NCBI GenBank assembly: GCA_012523545.1
Contig: JAAYIH010000002.1
Coordinates: 1 to 52,716, forward strand
From: Bacillota bacterium
GTDB lineage: Bacteria; Bacillota; Proteinivoracia; UBA4975
Direction: 5' to 3'
Length of the DNA stretch: 52,716 nt
Shown here: one piece after another, positions 41,210-51,738 of the stretch
Position numbering within the stretch: position 1 is the first letter of the stretch
How the letters are laid out: each line of letters opens with the position of its first letter
Program-made: the position numbers and the translations under genes
The notes under the pieces: generated by a model
What the model saw: only the letters and a program-made list of their open reading frames with translations
Database searches by the model: none
What the model was told of the DNA's origin: nothing

Positions 41210-42553
41210 ATGCTTAAAGTTGCAGTCATTGGAGGAGGTTCCAGCTATACCCCGGAATTGGTCGAAGGCCTGCTTTTGCGCCACGAGCAATTCCCGGTGG
41301 CAGAGTTGTGGCTGATGGACATTCCCGCGGGCAGAGAAAAGCTGGAGATCATCGCCGCTCTGGCCCGGCGGATGGCGGCCAAAGCCGGCGTCGGCATGCA
41401 AATCCATTCCACCCTGGACCGGGAGGAAGCCCTGCGGGATGCCGACTTTGTCATTTTTCAGATGCGGGTGGGGCAGATTGAAGCGCGCATTCTGGATGAG
41501 ACCATTCCCGCCCGGCACGGCCTGCTGGGGCAGGAGACCATCGGAGCGGGGGGCCTTTTCAACGGCCTGCGCACCATTCCCGTGGTACTGGAACTGGTCG
41601 CCGATTGCCAGCGCCTGTGTCCCCAAGCGTGGATCATCAACTTTGCCAATCCCGCCGGCATGATTACCGAAGCGGTGCGGCGCTATACCCGGTGGGAGCG
41701 GTTTATCGGCCTGTGCAACGTGCCCATCGGCATGGAAATGGCCCTGGCCAGGATGCTGCAGGTGGAAAAGCGCCGGCTGCGCATAGATTTTGCCGGTCTC
41801 AACCACATGGTCTTTGGCCTGGATATTTTTCTGGACGGAGAAAGCATCCGCGACCGGGTGCTGGCCATGCTGGGCGAAGGGGCCGACGGCCTGACCATGC
41901 AGAACATCGAGGACATCCCCTGGTCCCGGGAGCTGTTGCGGGGTCTGGGAGCCATCCCCTGCCCCTATCACCGCTACTACCTGCAAAAGGACGAGATGCT
42001 GGCCCATGCCCTGGATGATTTCCGGCAGGGGCGCACCCGGGGTCAGGTGGTCAAGGAACTGGAAGCGGAGCTCTTCAGGAAGTACGCCGATCCCGCCCTG
42101 GACGTCAAGCCGCCGGAACTGGAAAAGCGGGGCGGCGCCTATTACAGCGACGCCGCCTGCAACCTCATGGCTTCCATCTATACCGACCGGGGCGACATCC
42201 AGCCCGTCAACACCGTCAACAACGGCGCCATCCTCGATTTGCCCGAGGATACGGTGGTGGAAGTGTCTTCGGTAATTACCCGGGAGGGCCCCCGGCCCCT
42301 GACCATGGGCCGGCTGCCCCACGCCTGCCGCGGGCTGGTGCAGCAGGTCAAGGCCTTTGAGCTGTTGGCCTGCCAGGCTGCCGTGTCCGGCAAGTACGAG
42401 GACGCCCTGGCCGCCATGGTCACCAACCCCCTGGTGCAGTGCGAAAAGAAGGGCAAGGCGGTTTTGGATGAAATGCTGCTGGCCCACGCCCCCTTCCTGC
42501 CCCAGTTCAAAGAAGCCATTGCCGAGGTGAAAAAGCATGCGTCTTATCGTTAA
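41210..42553 (+). CDS. GH4 6-phospho-beta-glucosidase
   Basis: 447 residues from ATG with GGAAGGA upstream. Glycoside hydrolase family 4 uses NAD and a divalent metal. The Rossmann loop is VAVIGGGSSYTPELVEG. The metal ligands are the Cys in GLCNVPIG and the His in GLNHMVFG; INFANPAGMITEA is also typical. It splits 6-phosphorylated beta-linked disaccharides (cellobiose-6-P or, as ChbF, chitobiose-6-P). The overlap with a ChbG-type deacetylase gene favours the chitobiose-like substrate. Confidence 0.94.
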   Translation: MLKVAVIGGGSSYTPELVEGLLLRHEQFPVAELWLMDIPAGREKLEIIAALARRMAAKAGVGMQIHSTLDREEALRDADFVIFQMRVGQIEARILDETIPARHGLLGQETIGAGGLFNGLRTIPVVLELVADCQRLCPQAWIINFANPAGMITEAVRRYTRWERFIGLCNVPIGMEMALARMLQVEKRRLRIDFAGLNHMVFGLDIFLDGESIRDRVLAMLGEGADGLTMQNIEDIPWSRELLRGLGAIPCPYHRYYLQKDEMLAHALDDFRQGRTRGQVVKELEAELFRKYADPALDVKPPELEKRGGAYYSDAACNLMASIYTDRGDIQPVNTVNNGAILDLPEDTVVEVSSVITREGPRPLTMGRLPHACRGLVQQVKAFELLACQAAVSGKYEDALAAMVTNPLVQCEKKGKAVLDEMLLAHAPFLPQFKEAIAEVKKHASYR

Positions 42554-43301
42554 TGCCGACGATTTCGGCTATTCTCCCGGGCAGAATTACGGCGTGATAG
42601 ATGCCTTTCAAAGGGGCATTGTGCGCTCGGCGTCGCTGATGGCCCAGGGAATTGCCGCCGGCCAGGCGGCGGAGCTGGCCCGGGCCAATCCCGGTCTGGG
42701 CGTAGGTGTGCACCTGGTCCTGGACTTTGGCCGTCCCGTTTCCCCTCCCGGGGACGTCCCCACCCTGGTGGACGATGAAGGGAAGTTCTTGCGCTTCGAC
42801 ATAAACCAGCCTTTGCGCCATGACCTGGCGGAGGTGGAGCGGGAGTGGCGGGCGCAAATCCGCCGCGTCCTGGACCTGGGCCTTGAGCCCACCCACCTGG
42901 ACGGTCACCACCATGTCCACATGCATCCCCAGCTCTGGCCCGTCACCAGGGCGCTGGCCCGGGAGTTTGACCTGCCCATCCGCGCCATGCCCCGGGGCTG
43001 GGAGGCCGGCGCCGCCTATGCCGGCCGGGCCGAAATAAGGCATCCCCAGGTCTGCCTGGTGGACTTTTACGGCGACGGCGTGCGGGAAGAGTTCTTCACC
43101 GAGTTCTTTGCCAATTACCCTGATTTGCGGGACAAAACGGTGGAAGTCATGAGCCATCCCGCCTATGTCGACGATTTTATCCTGGCCAACAGCAGCTACA
43201 ATTTCCCGCGGGTGCGGGAACTGCAGGTGCTCACTTCGCCCCGCGTCCTGGCGTGGGTGGAGCAAAACGGCGTCGAGCTCATCAATTACCGCCAGCTTTA
43301 G
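42537..43301 (+). CDS. ChbG/YdjC-type carbohydrate deacetylase
   Basis: 254 residues. Metal-binding and catalytic motifs are LIVNADDFGYSPGQN (Asp-Asp), GVGVHLVLDFGRPV (His) and HLDGHHHVHMHP. In E. coli, ChbG removes one acetyl group from diacetylchitobiose-6-phosphate so that ChbF can cleave it and ChbR can sense it. The ATG lies 17 bases inside the GH4 gene, so the two are translated together. This pair implies use of chitin disaccharide, though related YdjC proteins act on other sugars. Confidence 0.92.
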   Translation: MRLIVNADDFGYSPGQNYGVIDAFQRGIVRSASLMAQGIAAGQAAELARANPGLGVGVHLVLDFGRPVSPPGDVPTLVDDEGKFLRFDINQPLRHDLAEVEREWRAQIRRVLDLGLEPTHLDGHHHVHMHPQLWPVTRALAREFDLPIRAMPRGWEAGAAYAGRAEIRHPQVCLVDFYGDGVREEFFTEFFANYPDLRDKTVEVMSHPAYVDDFILANSSYNFPRVRELQVLTSPRVLAWVEQNGVELINYRQL

Positions 43302-43363
43302 ACTGACCGGCGGGTCTATTCAGGCCCGCCGGATAATAATATAGCACCGGAGGTGATTTTCCG

Positions 43364-43675
43364 GTGCTCGTCGGCATAATCATTTTGGGGTTGACAGCAG
43401 CCCTGGTGGTGCTCAGCGCCTGGCTGCGGGTGGGCAATGTCAAGAAAAGCCAGCGCCTGTCGGCCGACGCCCGCGAAACCTTTTTGTCCCGGGAAATAAA
43501 GAATGTCATTGCCAACGCCGGGGGGATCTATATCAGCCTGACCCTGGCCGCATCCTTTCTCAAACTGGATGTGGGGCAGCAATTCGCCCTGCTGGGGGTG
43601 GAATTTGACGCCCTGGCCGCCATTGCCCTGGTCATCGCCCTGGTGCAGCCCCTGATTTGGCCCAACAGCGGCTGA
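43364..43675 (+). CDS. Small membrane protein of unknown function
   Basis: 103 residues from GTG with GGAGG upstream. One transmembrane helix at the N-terminus (2-21), then a basic cytoplasmic part (VGNVKKSQRLSADARETFLS) and two further hydrophobic stretches (about 50-66 and 75-98). No family recognised. A GC-rich hairpin (43307-43332) separates it from the deacetylase gene, so it may be transcribed on its own. Confidence 0.65.
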   Translation: MLVGIIILGLTAALVVLSAWLRVGNVKKSQRLSADARETFLSREIKNVIANAGGIYISLTLAASFLKLDVGQQFALLGVEFDALAAIALVIALVQPLIWPNSG

Positions 43676-43747
43676 AAGACCCGGCCCGATGTTGCGGCAA
43701 CCCGGGAAGAAAAAGCATAAGATACTCTCGCCACGGCGGTTCCCTGG

Positions 43748-43781
43748 TGCTCTAGATTGCCAATCCGGAGCATTTTTTTTT
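43748..43781 (+). terminator. Terminator-like element before pcrA
   Basis: Outer arms TGCTC (43748-43752) and GAGCA (43768-43772) around GATTGCCAATC, followed by nine T. The rest of the 181-base gap shows no gene. Confidence 0.6.
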
Positions 43782-43856
43782 GCCCTTTCCCGGGCCTCTT
43801 CCGCTTATTGCGCCCGGTATGCAAATAACATATTATTAACCTGAGGGGGAGTAGAC

Positions 43857-45995
43857 ATGGAAAAATATGCAGCCCAGCTCAATCCGCAGCAATTGGAAGC
43901 AGTGCGCCACACCCAAGGCCCGGTGCTGATCATCGCCGGGGCCGGCAGCGGCAAAACCCGGGTGCTGACATACCGCATTGCCTATCTTCTGGACACGGGC
44001 CTGGCGGCGCCGGGGGAAATCCTGGCCATTACTTTTACCAACAAAGCGGCCCGGGAAATGCGGGAGCGGGTGGAGAAGCTGGTGGGAAACACCGACGGCA
44101 TGTGGATTTCCACTTTCCATTCCGCCTGCGTGCGCATTCTCCGCCGCCACGGGGCCCTGGTCAACTGCATGCCGGGGTTTACCATCTACGACGACCAGGA
44201 CCAGCTGCAGGTGATAAAAAACTGCTTGCGGGAGCTGGATTTGGACGACAGGAAATTCCATCCCCGGGCGGTGCTGGCCGCCATCAGCAATGCCAAGAAC
44301 CGGCTGCAGAGCCCGGAGGAAATGCGGCAGCAGGCCGCAGACTACTTTATGCGCCGGGCCGCTGATATCTACGCGCTGTACCAGCAAAAGCTGGCGGCCG
44401 GCAATGCCGTGGATTTTGACGACCTGCTGCTCAAAGCCGTGGAGCTCCTGGCCAATCACCCCGATGTGCTGGCTTACTATCAGCGGAAGTTTAAATACAT
44501 TCTGGTGGACGAGTACCAGGACACCAACCGCGTGCAGTACCGCCTCATCCAGCTCCTGGGCCAGGCCCACCGCAATGTCTGCGTGGTGGGCGACGACGAT
44601 CAGTCCATCTACCTGTTCCGGGGGGCCGATGTGCGCAACATCCTGGACTTCGAGCAGGACTATCCCGACGCCAGGATTATCAAGCTGGAGCAAAATTACC
44701 GTTCCACCGGCAACATCCTGGGCGCCGCCAACTCGGTGATTGCCCACAACCAGCGGCGCAAGGCCAAGGCGCTGTGGACGGCGGCCGGGGAGGGCTGCCT
44801 GGTCAACCTGTATACCGCCCAAAACGAGGCCGATGAAGCGGCCTTTGTGGTGCGGACGGTGCAGGCCGGGTCCCGCCCCCTGGGGGATTACGCCGTGCTC
44901 TTTCGCACCCGGGCCCAGTCCCGCGCCCTGGAAGACGCCATGCTCAGGGCCGGCATTCCCTACCAGCTCATCGGCGGCCAGCCCTTTTACGGGCGCAAGG
45001 AAATCAAGGACATGCTTGCTTACCTGCGGTTGCTGGTCAACCCCTGGGACACCGTCAGCCTGGCCAGGATAATCAACGAGCCCCGGCGGGGCATCGGCGA
45101 GCGCACCCTGGAAAAGCTGCTGGCCTATGCTCAGGCCAGAAACCTGGCGCCCATGTCCTGCCTGGAGGAGGCGGCCCGGGAGATCGGGGGCAGCGCCGGG
45201 GCCAGGCTCCTGGATTTTGCCCGGCTGATGGCCCACCTGGAAGCGGTGGCGGCGGAGTCGGCCGTGACCATAACCCTGCAGGAGGTCATGCACAAAACGG
45301 GTTATGCCGCCGCCCTGGCCGCCGAGCAGACCATCGAGGCCCAGAGCAGGATGGAGAACCTGCAGGAATTGCTGACGGTGACCGAGGAATACGACCGCCG
45401 GGTGGGCGGCGACCTGGGCCTTTTCCTGGAAGAGGTGGCCCTGGTGGCCGATGTGGACCAGCTGCAGCAAGGGAGCGACTGCCTCACCCTGATGACCCTG
45501 CACAGCGCCAAGGGCCTGGAATTTCCCGTGGTATTTATCGTCGGCCTGGAGGAAGGGCTGTTTCCCCACGCCCGTTCCCTGGAGGACGAAGAACAGCTGC
45601 ACGAGGAGCGGCGCCTGTGCTATGTAGGCATGACCCGGGCCCAGCAGGAGCTCTTCCTGATTTGGGCCCGCACCCGCCACCTCTTCGGGCGGGTGACGGC
45701 CTGCCGCCCGTCCCGGTTCCTCGCCGAAACCGATGCGCAATACCTGCACTTCATTAACGGTTCACCTTTCCAGCTCCGGATGTGGGCCGTCACGGACCAG
45801 CCCCAGCCCCGGGCGTCCGGCCCCAAAACCCAGTTCAGGGTGGGGATGACGGTAGCCCACGCCAAATGGGGCCGGGGCACGGTGGTGGAGACCGAAACCC
45901 TGGGAGACCAGCCCGTGGTTGTGGTGGAATTTGCCGGCGGCGACCGCCGTCGCCTCATGGCCGACTTTGCGCCGCTGACAGTGGTGGAAGAATAG
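43857..45995 (+). CDS. pcrA: ATP-dependent DNA helicase PcrA/UvrD
   Basis: 712 residues, SF1A helicase acting in repair and in clearing proteins from DNA. Motifs are the Q-motif LNPQQLEAVRHTQGP, Walker A GAGSGKT, motif Ia ITFTNKAAREM, Walker B VDEYQDTN, motif III VGDDDQSIYLFRGA, motif IV YRSTGNIL, motif V LMTLHSAKGLEFPVVF and motif VI YVGMTRAQ. The C-terminal VGMTVAHAKWGRGTVVE tail is the PcrA element that contacts RNA polymerase. ATG with GAGGGGG upstream; followed by ligA, the usual pcrA-ligA order in Bacillota. Confidence 0.97.
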   Translation: MEKYAAQLNPQQLEAVRHTQGPVLIIAGAGSGKTRVLTYRIAYLLDTGLAAPGEILAITFTNKAAREMRERVEKLVGNTDGMWISTFHSACVRILRRHGALVNCMPGFTIYDDQDQLQVIKNCLRELDLDDRKFHPRAVLAAISNAKNRLQSPEEMRQQAADYFMRRAADIYALYQQKLAAGNAVDFDDLLLKAVELLANHPDVLAYYQRKFKYILVDEYQDTNRVQYRLIQLLGQAHRNVCVVGDDDQSIYLFRGADVRNILDFEQDYPDARIIKLEQNYRSTGNILGAANSVIAHNQRRKAKALWTAAGEGCLVNLYTAQNEADEAAFVVRTVQAGSRPLGDYAVLFRTRAQSRALEDAMLRAGIPYQLIGGQPFYGRKEIKDMLAYLRLLVNPWDTVSLARIINEPRRGIGERTLEKLLAYAQARNLAPMSCLEEAAREIGGSAGARLLDFARLMAHLEAVAAESAVTITLQEVMHKTGYAAALAAEQTIEAQSRMENLQELLTVTEEYDRRVGGDLGLFLEEVALVADVDQLQQGSDCLTLMTLHSAKGLEFPVVFIVGLEEGLFPHARSLEDEEQLHEERRLCYVGMTRAQQELFLIWARTRHLFGRVTACRPSRFLAETDAQYLHFINGSPFQLRMWAVTDQPQPRASGPKTQFRVGMTVAHAKWGRGTVVETETLGDQPVVVVEFAGGDRRRLMADFAPLTVVEE

Positions 45996-46058
45996 CGTGG
46001 GCAATCCCGCCCGGCCATGTGCCGGAGCTGCACACAAAAACCCGGGCAGAACGGATAG

Positions 46059-48095
<2,037 letters not shown>

Positions 48096-48147
48096 AGGTT
48101 CTCATCGGCAGACGGGAACCAGTGCGGCGGGATGGGAGGTATGTGTA

Positions 48148-48711
48148 ATGGATGTTCGCGAGGCAATTGAAAGGCGGAGAGCGTACAGGTCCCTCAGCCC
48201 GGTGAAAATAACACCGGAACTCCTGGCCGACCTGGCGCTTGCCGCTTCGCTGGCGCCGTCGTGTTTCAACAAACAGCCCTGGCGGTTTGTCGCCGTATAC
48301 GACCGGGAAATCCTCAGCCGGCTCCACGGCGCCCTGGCCAGGGGCAACGAGTGGGCCCGGGATGCTTCCATGCTCATTGCCGTGTGCTCCCGCAAGGATT
48401 TGGATTGCGTCTTGGGCCAGCGGGAGTACTTCCTCTTCGATACCGGCATGGCGGTGGCATTTTTGCAGCTGCGGGCGACGGAACTGGACCTGGTCGCCCA
48501 TCCCTTCGCCGGGTTCAAACCCAAGGCGGTGGCGGAAATCCTCAACATTCCCGAGGATATGACGGTCATCGCCCTGGTGGCGGTGGGGAAGCGCAGTCCG
48601 GAACTCAGCCCCCGCCTGTCCGAGCACCAGGTCAGGGATGAAAAGGTGCGCCCTGAGCGGCTGGCGCCGGAAAAGTTCTTTTTTCACAACCGTTACCCCG
48701 ACGGCGTTTGA
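48148..48711 (+). CDS. Nitroreductase-family flavoprotein
   Basis: 187 residues. The N-terminal FMN-binding pattern is VREAIERRRAYRSLSP, then LAASLAPSCFNKQPWRFVAV. The rest (FDTGMAVAFLQLRATELDL, FAGFKPKAVAEIL, VIALVAVGKRS) follows the nitroreductase fold. Members reduce nitro compounds or quinones, or act as dehydrogenases; the substrate is not known here. ATG with GGAGG upstream, 52 bases after ligA. Confidence 0.9.
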   Translation: MDVREAIERRRAYRSLSPVKITPELLADLALAASLAPSCFNKQPWRFVAVYDREILSRLHGALARGNEWARDASMLIAVCSRKDLDCVLGQREYFLFDTGMAVAFLQLRATELDLVAHPFAGFKPKAVAEILNIPEDMTVIALVAVGKRSPELSPRLSEHQVRDEKVRPERLAPEKFFFHNRYPDGV

Positions 48712-48746
48712 AGACAAGGGACTGTAAGCGCAAGGGACATATGGGC

Positions 48747-48783
48747 AAAGGGCGTCGCCCTGCAGGGCGACAGCCCTTTTTTT
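48747..48783 (+). terminator. Terminator of the ligA-nitroreductase operon
   Basis: Long stem AAAGGGC plus GTCGCCC, loop TGCA, then GGGCGAC, one bulged A and GCCCTTT, followed by more T. Confidence 0.9.
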
Positions 48784-48812
48784 GCAGCCGTCCATTCGTT
48801 CCCCGCTGTTTC

Positions 48813-48824
48813 CTCATATACTGA
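48813..48824 (+). promoter_or_regulatory. CATA-type sporulation box before the first YheC/YheD gene
   Basis: CTCATATACTGA occurs here and, identically, at 50350-50361 before the second ATP-grasp gene. CATATACT fits the CATAnnnT -10 pattern of sigma-E/sigma-K. Confidence 0.5.
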
Positions 48825-48860
48825 ACCACGGCAAATCCTAAGCAAAGCGCGGTGAGAATA

Positions 48861-49895
48861 ATGGCACGAGTGCTTGTAGGAGTATTGAGGAGGCGGGCCA
48901 AAGAACTGCGGCTGGAAAAGGACGCAGACGCCCTGGGCATTGACGTGCTGGTGTTCAGCCCCCGGGATGTCCACTGGCCGGCCCGGCGGGCGGACGGTTA
49001 CCTCTACAGCCGGGGCAGGTGGACCAAAACCCGCTGCCCGCTGCCCGGGGCGGTGTACAACCGCATTTACACTGCCCGCGACCAAGCGGCGGCCAGGCTG
49101 GAAGAAGTCCTGGGCAGGAAAGCGGTGTTCAACAGGGTAACCTGGTTTGACAAATGGGAGGTTTATTCCATTCTCCGCGACAGCGGTGTCGCGCCGGCCT
49201 TGCCCGAGACCATGCCCTTCAGCCCCGCCTGCGCCGGGCAAATGCTGGCCAAACACGGCAAGGTGATTATCAAGCCCCGGCGCGGCCAGTTTGGCAAAGA
49301 TATCTGCCGCATCGAGGCGACGGACTCGGGGTACAGCCTCTTCAAGGACCTGAGCATCCCCAAGCTCACAGAACCCGATGCCAAAAAGCTGCTGGCCGCC
49401 GCAGGCCCCCTTTTTGCTGAAAAGCCCTTTATCCTCCAGCAGTTCATTCCCTTTGCCCGGCACACCGGGCGCATCTTTGACGTCCGCCTGTACGTGCAGA
49501 AAGACGCCCGGGGCAATTGGCAGGTCACCGGGGGATTTTGCCGGGTGGCGGTGGCAGGCTCCTATATCACCAACCAGAGCAGCGAGCTGGTCGGCATTGG
49601 GGAGATGCTGGCCCGCGGGGCAATTGAAGACCGCCAGCTGAAAGCAATGCAGAGACTGGGTTTGGCGGCGGCCGCCGCTCTGGAAAAGAGGCTGGGGCAT
49701 CTCGGTGAAGTGTGCGTTGATTTCTGCGTCGACACCGGCGGCTCGGTCTGGATTATCGAAGTCAACGGTCACACCCAAAAAAAGCTGCTCCTGAGGCTGG
49801 GCGATCCCCAACTGGAGCGGATACGGTACTACTTTCCCCTGCGGTATGCACAACATTTGGCTATTGCAAAGAATGCCTACCCCAAACAGGATTAA
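48861..49895 (+). CDS. YheC/YheD-type spore-coat ATP-grasp protein, copy 1
   Basis: 344 residues from ATG (MARVLVGVLRRRAKELRLEK) with GGTGAG five bases upstream. The YheC/YheD family features are VYNRIYTARDQ, FNRVTWFDKWEVYSIL, the ATP-grasp Lys in VIIKPRRGQFGKDI, QQFIPFARHTGRIFDVRLYVQ in pieces and the metal-binding EVCVDFCVDTGGSVWIIEVNG. Family members are linked to the endospore coat in Bacillus; the ligase substrate is unknown. It forms a set with the 88-residue gene and the second copy downstream. Confidence 0.9.
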   Translation: MARVLVGVLRRRAKELRLEKDADALGIDVLVFSPRDVHWPARRADGYLYSRGRWTKTRCPLPGAVYNRIYTARDQAAARLEEVLGRKAVFNRVTWFDKWEVYSILRDSGVAPALPETMPFSPACAGQMLAKHGKVIIKPRRGQFGKDICRIEATDSGYSLFKDLSIPKLTEPDAKKLLAAAGPLFAEKPFILQQFIPFARHTGRIFDVRLYVQKDARGNWQVTGGFCRVAVAGSYITNQSSELVGIGEMLARGAIEDRQLKAMQRLGLAAAAALEKRLGHLGEVCVDFCVDTGGSVWIIEVNGHTQKKLLLRLGDPQLERIRYYFPLRYAQHLAIAKNAYPKQD

Positions 49896-49958
49896 GGCAC
49901 AACACACTTCCAGTACTTTGTCAGTATAAATAACTATCAACAGGTAAAGGAGGTAGAA

Positions 49959-50225
49959 TTGTTGGGCGTAATAACTACTTGCCTTGTGACTCTCACTTTG
50001 GGCTCTCTGACCGTTCTTGACGGCGTGCCTATCCCCGTCGGGGTAGAGCTGCTGACCAACGTACCGTTTCCCAATATCGGCGGGAACGTAGAAATTGATC
50101 TGGAACCTTTACTTGGCGTCGACGAGACCTTAATTGTGCCTTGCCCCAGCGTCGATTTTGAAACGCAGGTAGCGCTTTCGCCAATTATTACCGCCAACCT
50201 GACCGTCCAAGTAGCAGAAGCATAA
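49959..50225 (+). CDS. 88-residue beta-rich protein between the two YheC/YheD genes
   Basis: TTG start with AAAGGAGGT upstream. The sequence is almost free of Lys and Arg and rich in Val, Leu, Thr, Pro and Gly (LTLGSLTVLDGVPIPVGVEL, then VEIDLEPLLGVDETLIVPCP and a final ITANLTVQVAEA). It predicts repeated beta strands and looks like a structural or surface protein. No family recognised. Lying between two spore-coat type ATP-grasp genes, it is a candidate coat protein or a substrate of these ligases; that is inference. Confidence 0.75.
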   Translation: MLGVITTCLVTLTLGSLTVLDGVPIPVGVELLTNVPFPNIGGNVEIDLEPLLGVDETLIVPCPSVDFETQVALSPIITANLTVQVAEA

Positions 50226-50257
50226 TCCAGCAGGTATTACCCTCCTTTCGCAATAAC

Positions 50258-50289
50258 AGGGCTATCACGCTCGGTGCATAGCCCTTTTT
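50258..50289 (+). terminator. Terminator of the 88-residue protein gene
   Basis: AGGGCTAT (50258-50265) and ATAGCCCT (50278-50285) with a 12-base loop, then five T. Confidence 0.85.
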
Positions 50290-50349
50290 ATACAGGCGTA
50301 CCGGACTGGTGGGCAGTTGGCCCCTTGCTGCACCGCGGGCAAATCTCCG

Positions 50350-50361
50350 CTCATATACTGA
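50350..50361 (+). promoter_or_regulatory. CATA-type sporulation box before the second YheC/YheD gene
   Basis: CTCATATACTGA, identical to 48813-48824. CATA begins 33 bases before the start codon chosen for the gene. Confidence 0.5.
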
Positions 50362-50384
50362 TTAACATAAGGGAGGCAGTTACA

Positions 50385-51536
50385 GTGAGGACATCTGAGG
50401 AAAGGATGCATCCGCCGCTCATCGGAGTGCTGGTCAGCGGCAGCACCATTGCAAATCTGCGCAACCAGAGGGCAGGCGTCCACATGAGGTTGATGCGCGA
50501 GGCCAACCAAAGGCTGAAAGCCCGCTTGTTTTTCTTTACAGTATCCTCCATCGACAACAGCGCCAACAGAATTGAAGGCACGTTTTGGGATGCCAAAGCC
50601 GGGCGCTGGAAACAGCAGTCCTTTCCCCTGCCCAACATCCTTTACGTTCGCGGCGGAGGCGACAGCCCGAGCGTCGAGGTCTTGGTAAACAAAGTAAAAA
50701 AGTGTGGCGTAGTCTTGAATTATCCTCCCTTTGACAAGTGGGAGGTTTACCAAAACCTCAGCCGCTTTGCGGACATCAAAGAGCACCTCCCCGACACCGC
50801 AGTCTACCGGTCGCCGGAAGATATCAGGGCCATGCTGGATGCCTACGGCGCGGTCTACCTCAAACCGGCGCGTGGACGCAAGGGGCGCAATGTAATCCGG
50901 ATCAGACAGGACGGCCAGGGATTTCAAGTGAGCTTTTTCATAGACAGAGGGGCCAGCCGGGGGCTCAAGCAATTCAGCCTCCCCAGCCTGGAATCGGTGG
51001 TCAACTATGCAACTGCGCTGTACGGCGGCGACGTGGTTCTGGTGCAGCAGCCCATAGACCTGATGACCTGGGAAGGCAAGCTGGTGGACTTGCGGGCGGA
51101 AATGGCCAGGAATCCCCGGGGTGAGGTGGAGATTGTCGCCATTGCCGCCCGGATTGGCGGCAACCAGTCTCCCATCACCACTCATGCCCAGGTGGCAACC
51201 CTGGACTGGTATTTGTCGGAGGTATGCGGGTACCCGCCGGCCATAATGCTGAAGGTCAAGGAAGACATCCGGCGGTTTTTAATGTCCGTCTACACCTGCA
51301 TAGAGGCGCCGTACGGCCGGTATGCAGAAATCGGCATAGATTTCGGCCTCGACAAACAGGGGAAAATATGGTTTATAGAATGCAATTCCCAGTCCGCCAA
51401 GGTCTCCCTGGCCAGGGCATACGGGACCCGGGCGGTGTACAGGTCCATCCTCACCGTCCTGAGCTACGGCGTCCACGCCTACCGCCAGCGGCAGCGGGTC
51501 AGGGCTTTCCGGCGCGCCGCCCAGGCGGCGGTGTAG
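50385..51536 (+). CDS. YheC/YheD-type spore-coat ATP-grasp protein, copy 2
   Basis: 383 residues from GTG (reading VRTSEERMHPPLIGVLVSGS) with GGGAGG eight bases upstream; the open frame runs 37 codons further back through the promoter and terminator, which cannot be coding. Features are YPPFDKWEVYQNL, the ATP-binding YLKPARGRKGRNVIRI, VDLRAEMARN and the metal site EIGIDFGLDKQGKIWFIECN. It is longer than copy 1 and only distantly similar. Followed by a strong terminator. Confidence 0.9.
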   Translation: MRTSEERMHPPLIGVLVSGSTIANLRNQRAGVHMRLMREANQRLKARLFFFTVSSIDNSANRIEGTFWDAKAGRWKQQSFPLPNILYVRGGGDSPSVEVLVNKVKKCGVVLNYPPFDKWEVYQNLSRFADIKEHLPDTAVYRSPEDIRAMLDAYGAVYLKPARGRKGRNVIRIRQDGQGFQVSFFIDRGASRGLKQFSLPSLESVVNYATALYGGDVVLVQQPIDLMTWEGKLVDLRAEMARNPRGEVEIVAIAARIGGNQSPITTHAQVATLDWYLSEVCGYPPAIMLKVKEDIRRFLMSVYTCIEAPYGRYAEIGIDFGLDKQGKIWFIECNSQSAKVSLARAYGTRAVYRSILTVLSYGVHAYRQRQRVRAFRRAAQAAV

Positions 51537-51553
51537 CTGCGAAAGGAATGGCG

Positions 51554-51584
51554 CGGCTTCCGGCAACGGCCGGAAGCCGTTTTT
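51554..51584 (+). terminator. Terminator of the second YheC/YheD gene
   Basis: Perfect eleven-base arms CGGCTTCCGGC (51554-51564) and GCCGGAAGCCG (51569-51579), loop of four, then five T. Confidence 0.9.
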
Positions 51585-51641
51585 GTTGCTGTTTGCCCGG
51601 GCAGGGAATTGCCCCGGCGGTGTCGAAATAATTTTCTGTCA

Positions 51642-51677
51642 GGAGCTGTGCCCGCCTGTTTCGGCGGGACGAGCTCA
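51642..51677 (+). other. Stem structure in the glpP leader
   Basis: CCCGCC and GGCGGG pair around TGTTTC, extended by GAGCT and AGCTC outside small internal loops. No T-run follows. It lies 60 bases before the glpP start and may be a leader structure of this mRNA. Confidence 0.45.
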
Positions 51678-51738
51678 GGTACTTGCCCGGCATGTTTGGC
51701 GCCGGCGGGGGAAACATACCGGGGGCGGGGGTGAGGGA

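Noticed and set aside
43681-43782. Possible riboswitch in the gap before pcrA
   Set aside because: GC-rich hairpins and a T-run are present, but no conserved core of a known riboswitch could be recognised, and pcrA is not a usual target. Only a terminator is supported.
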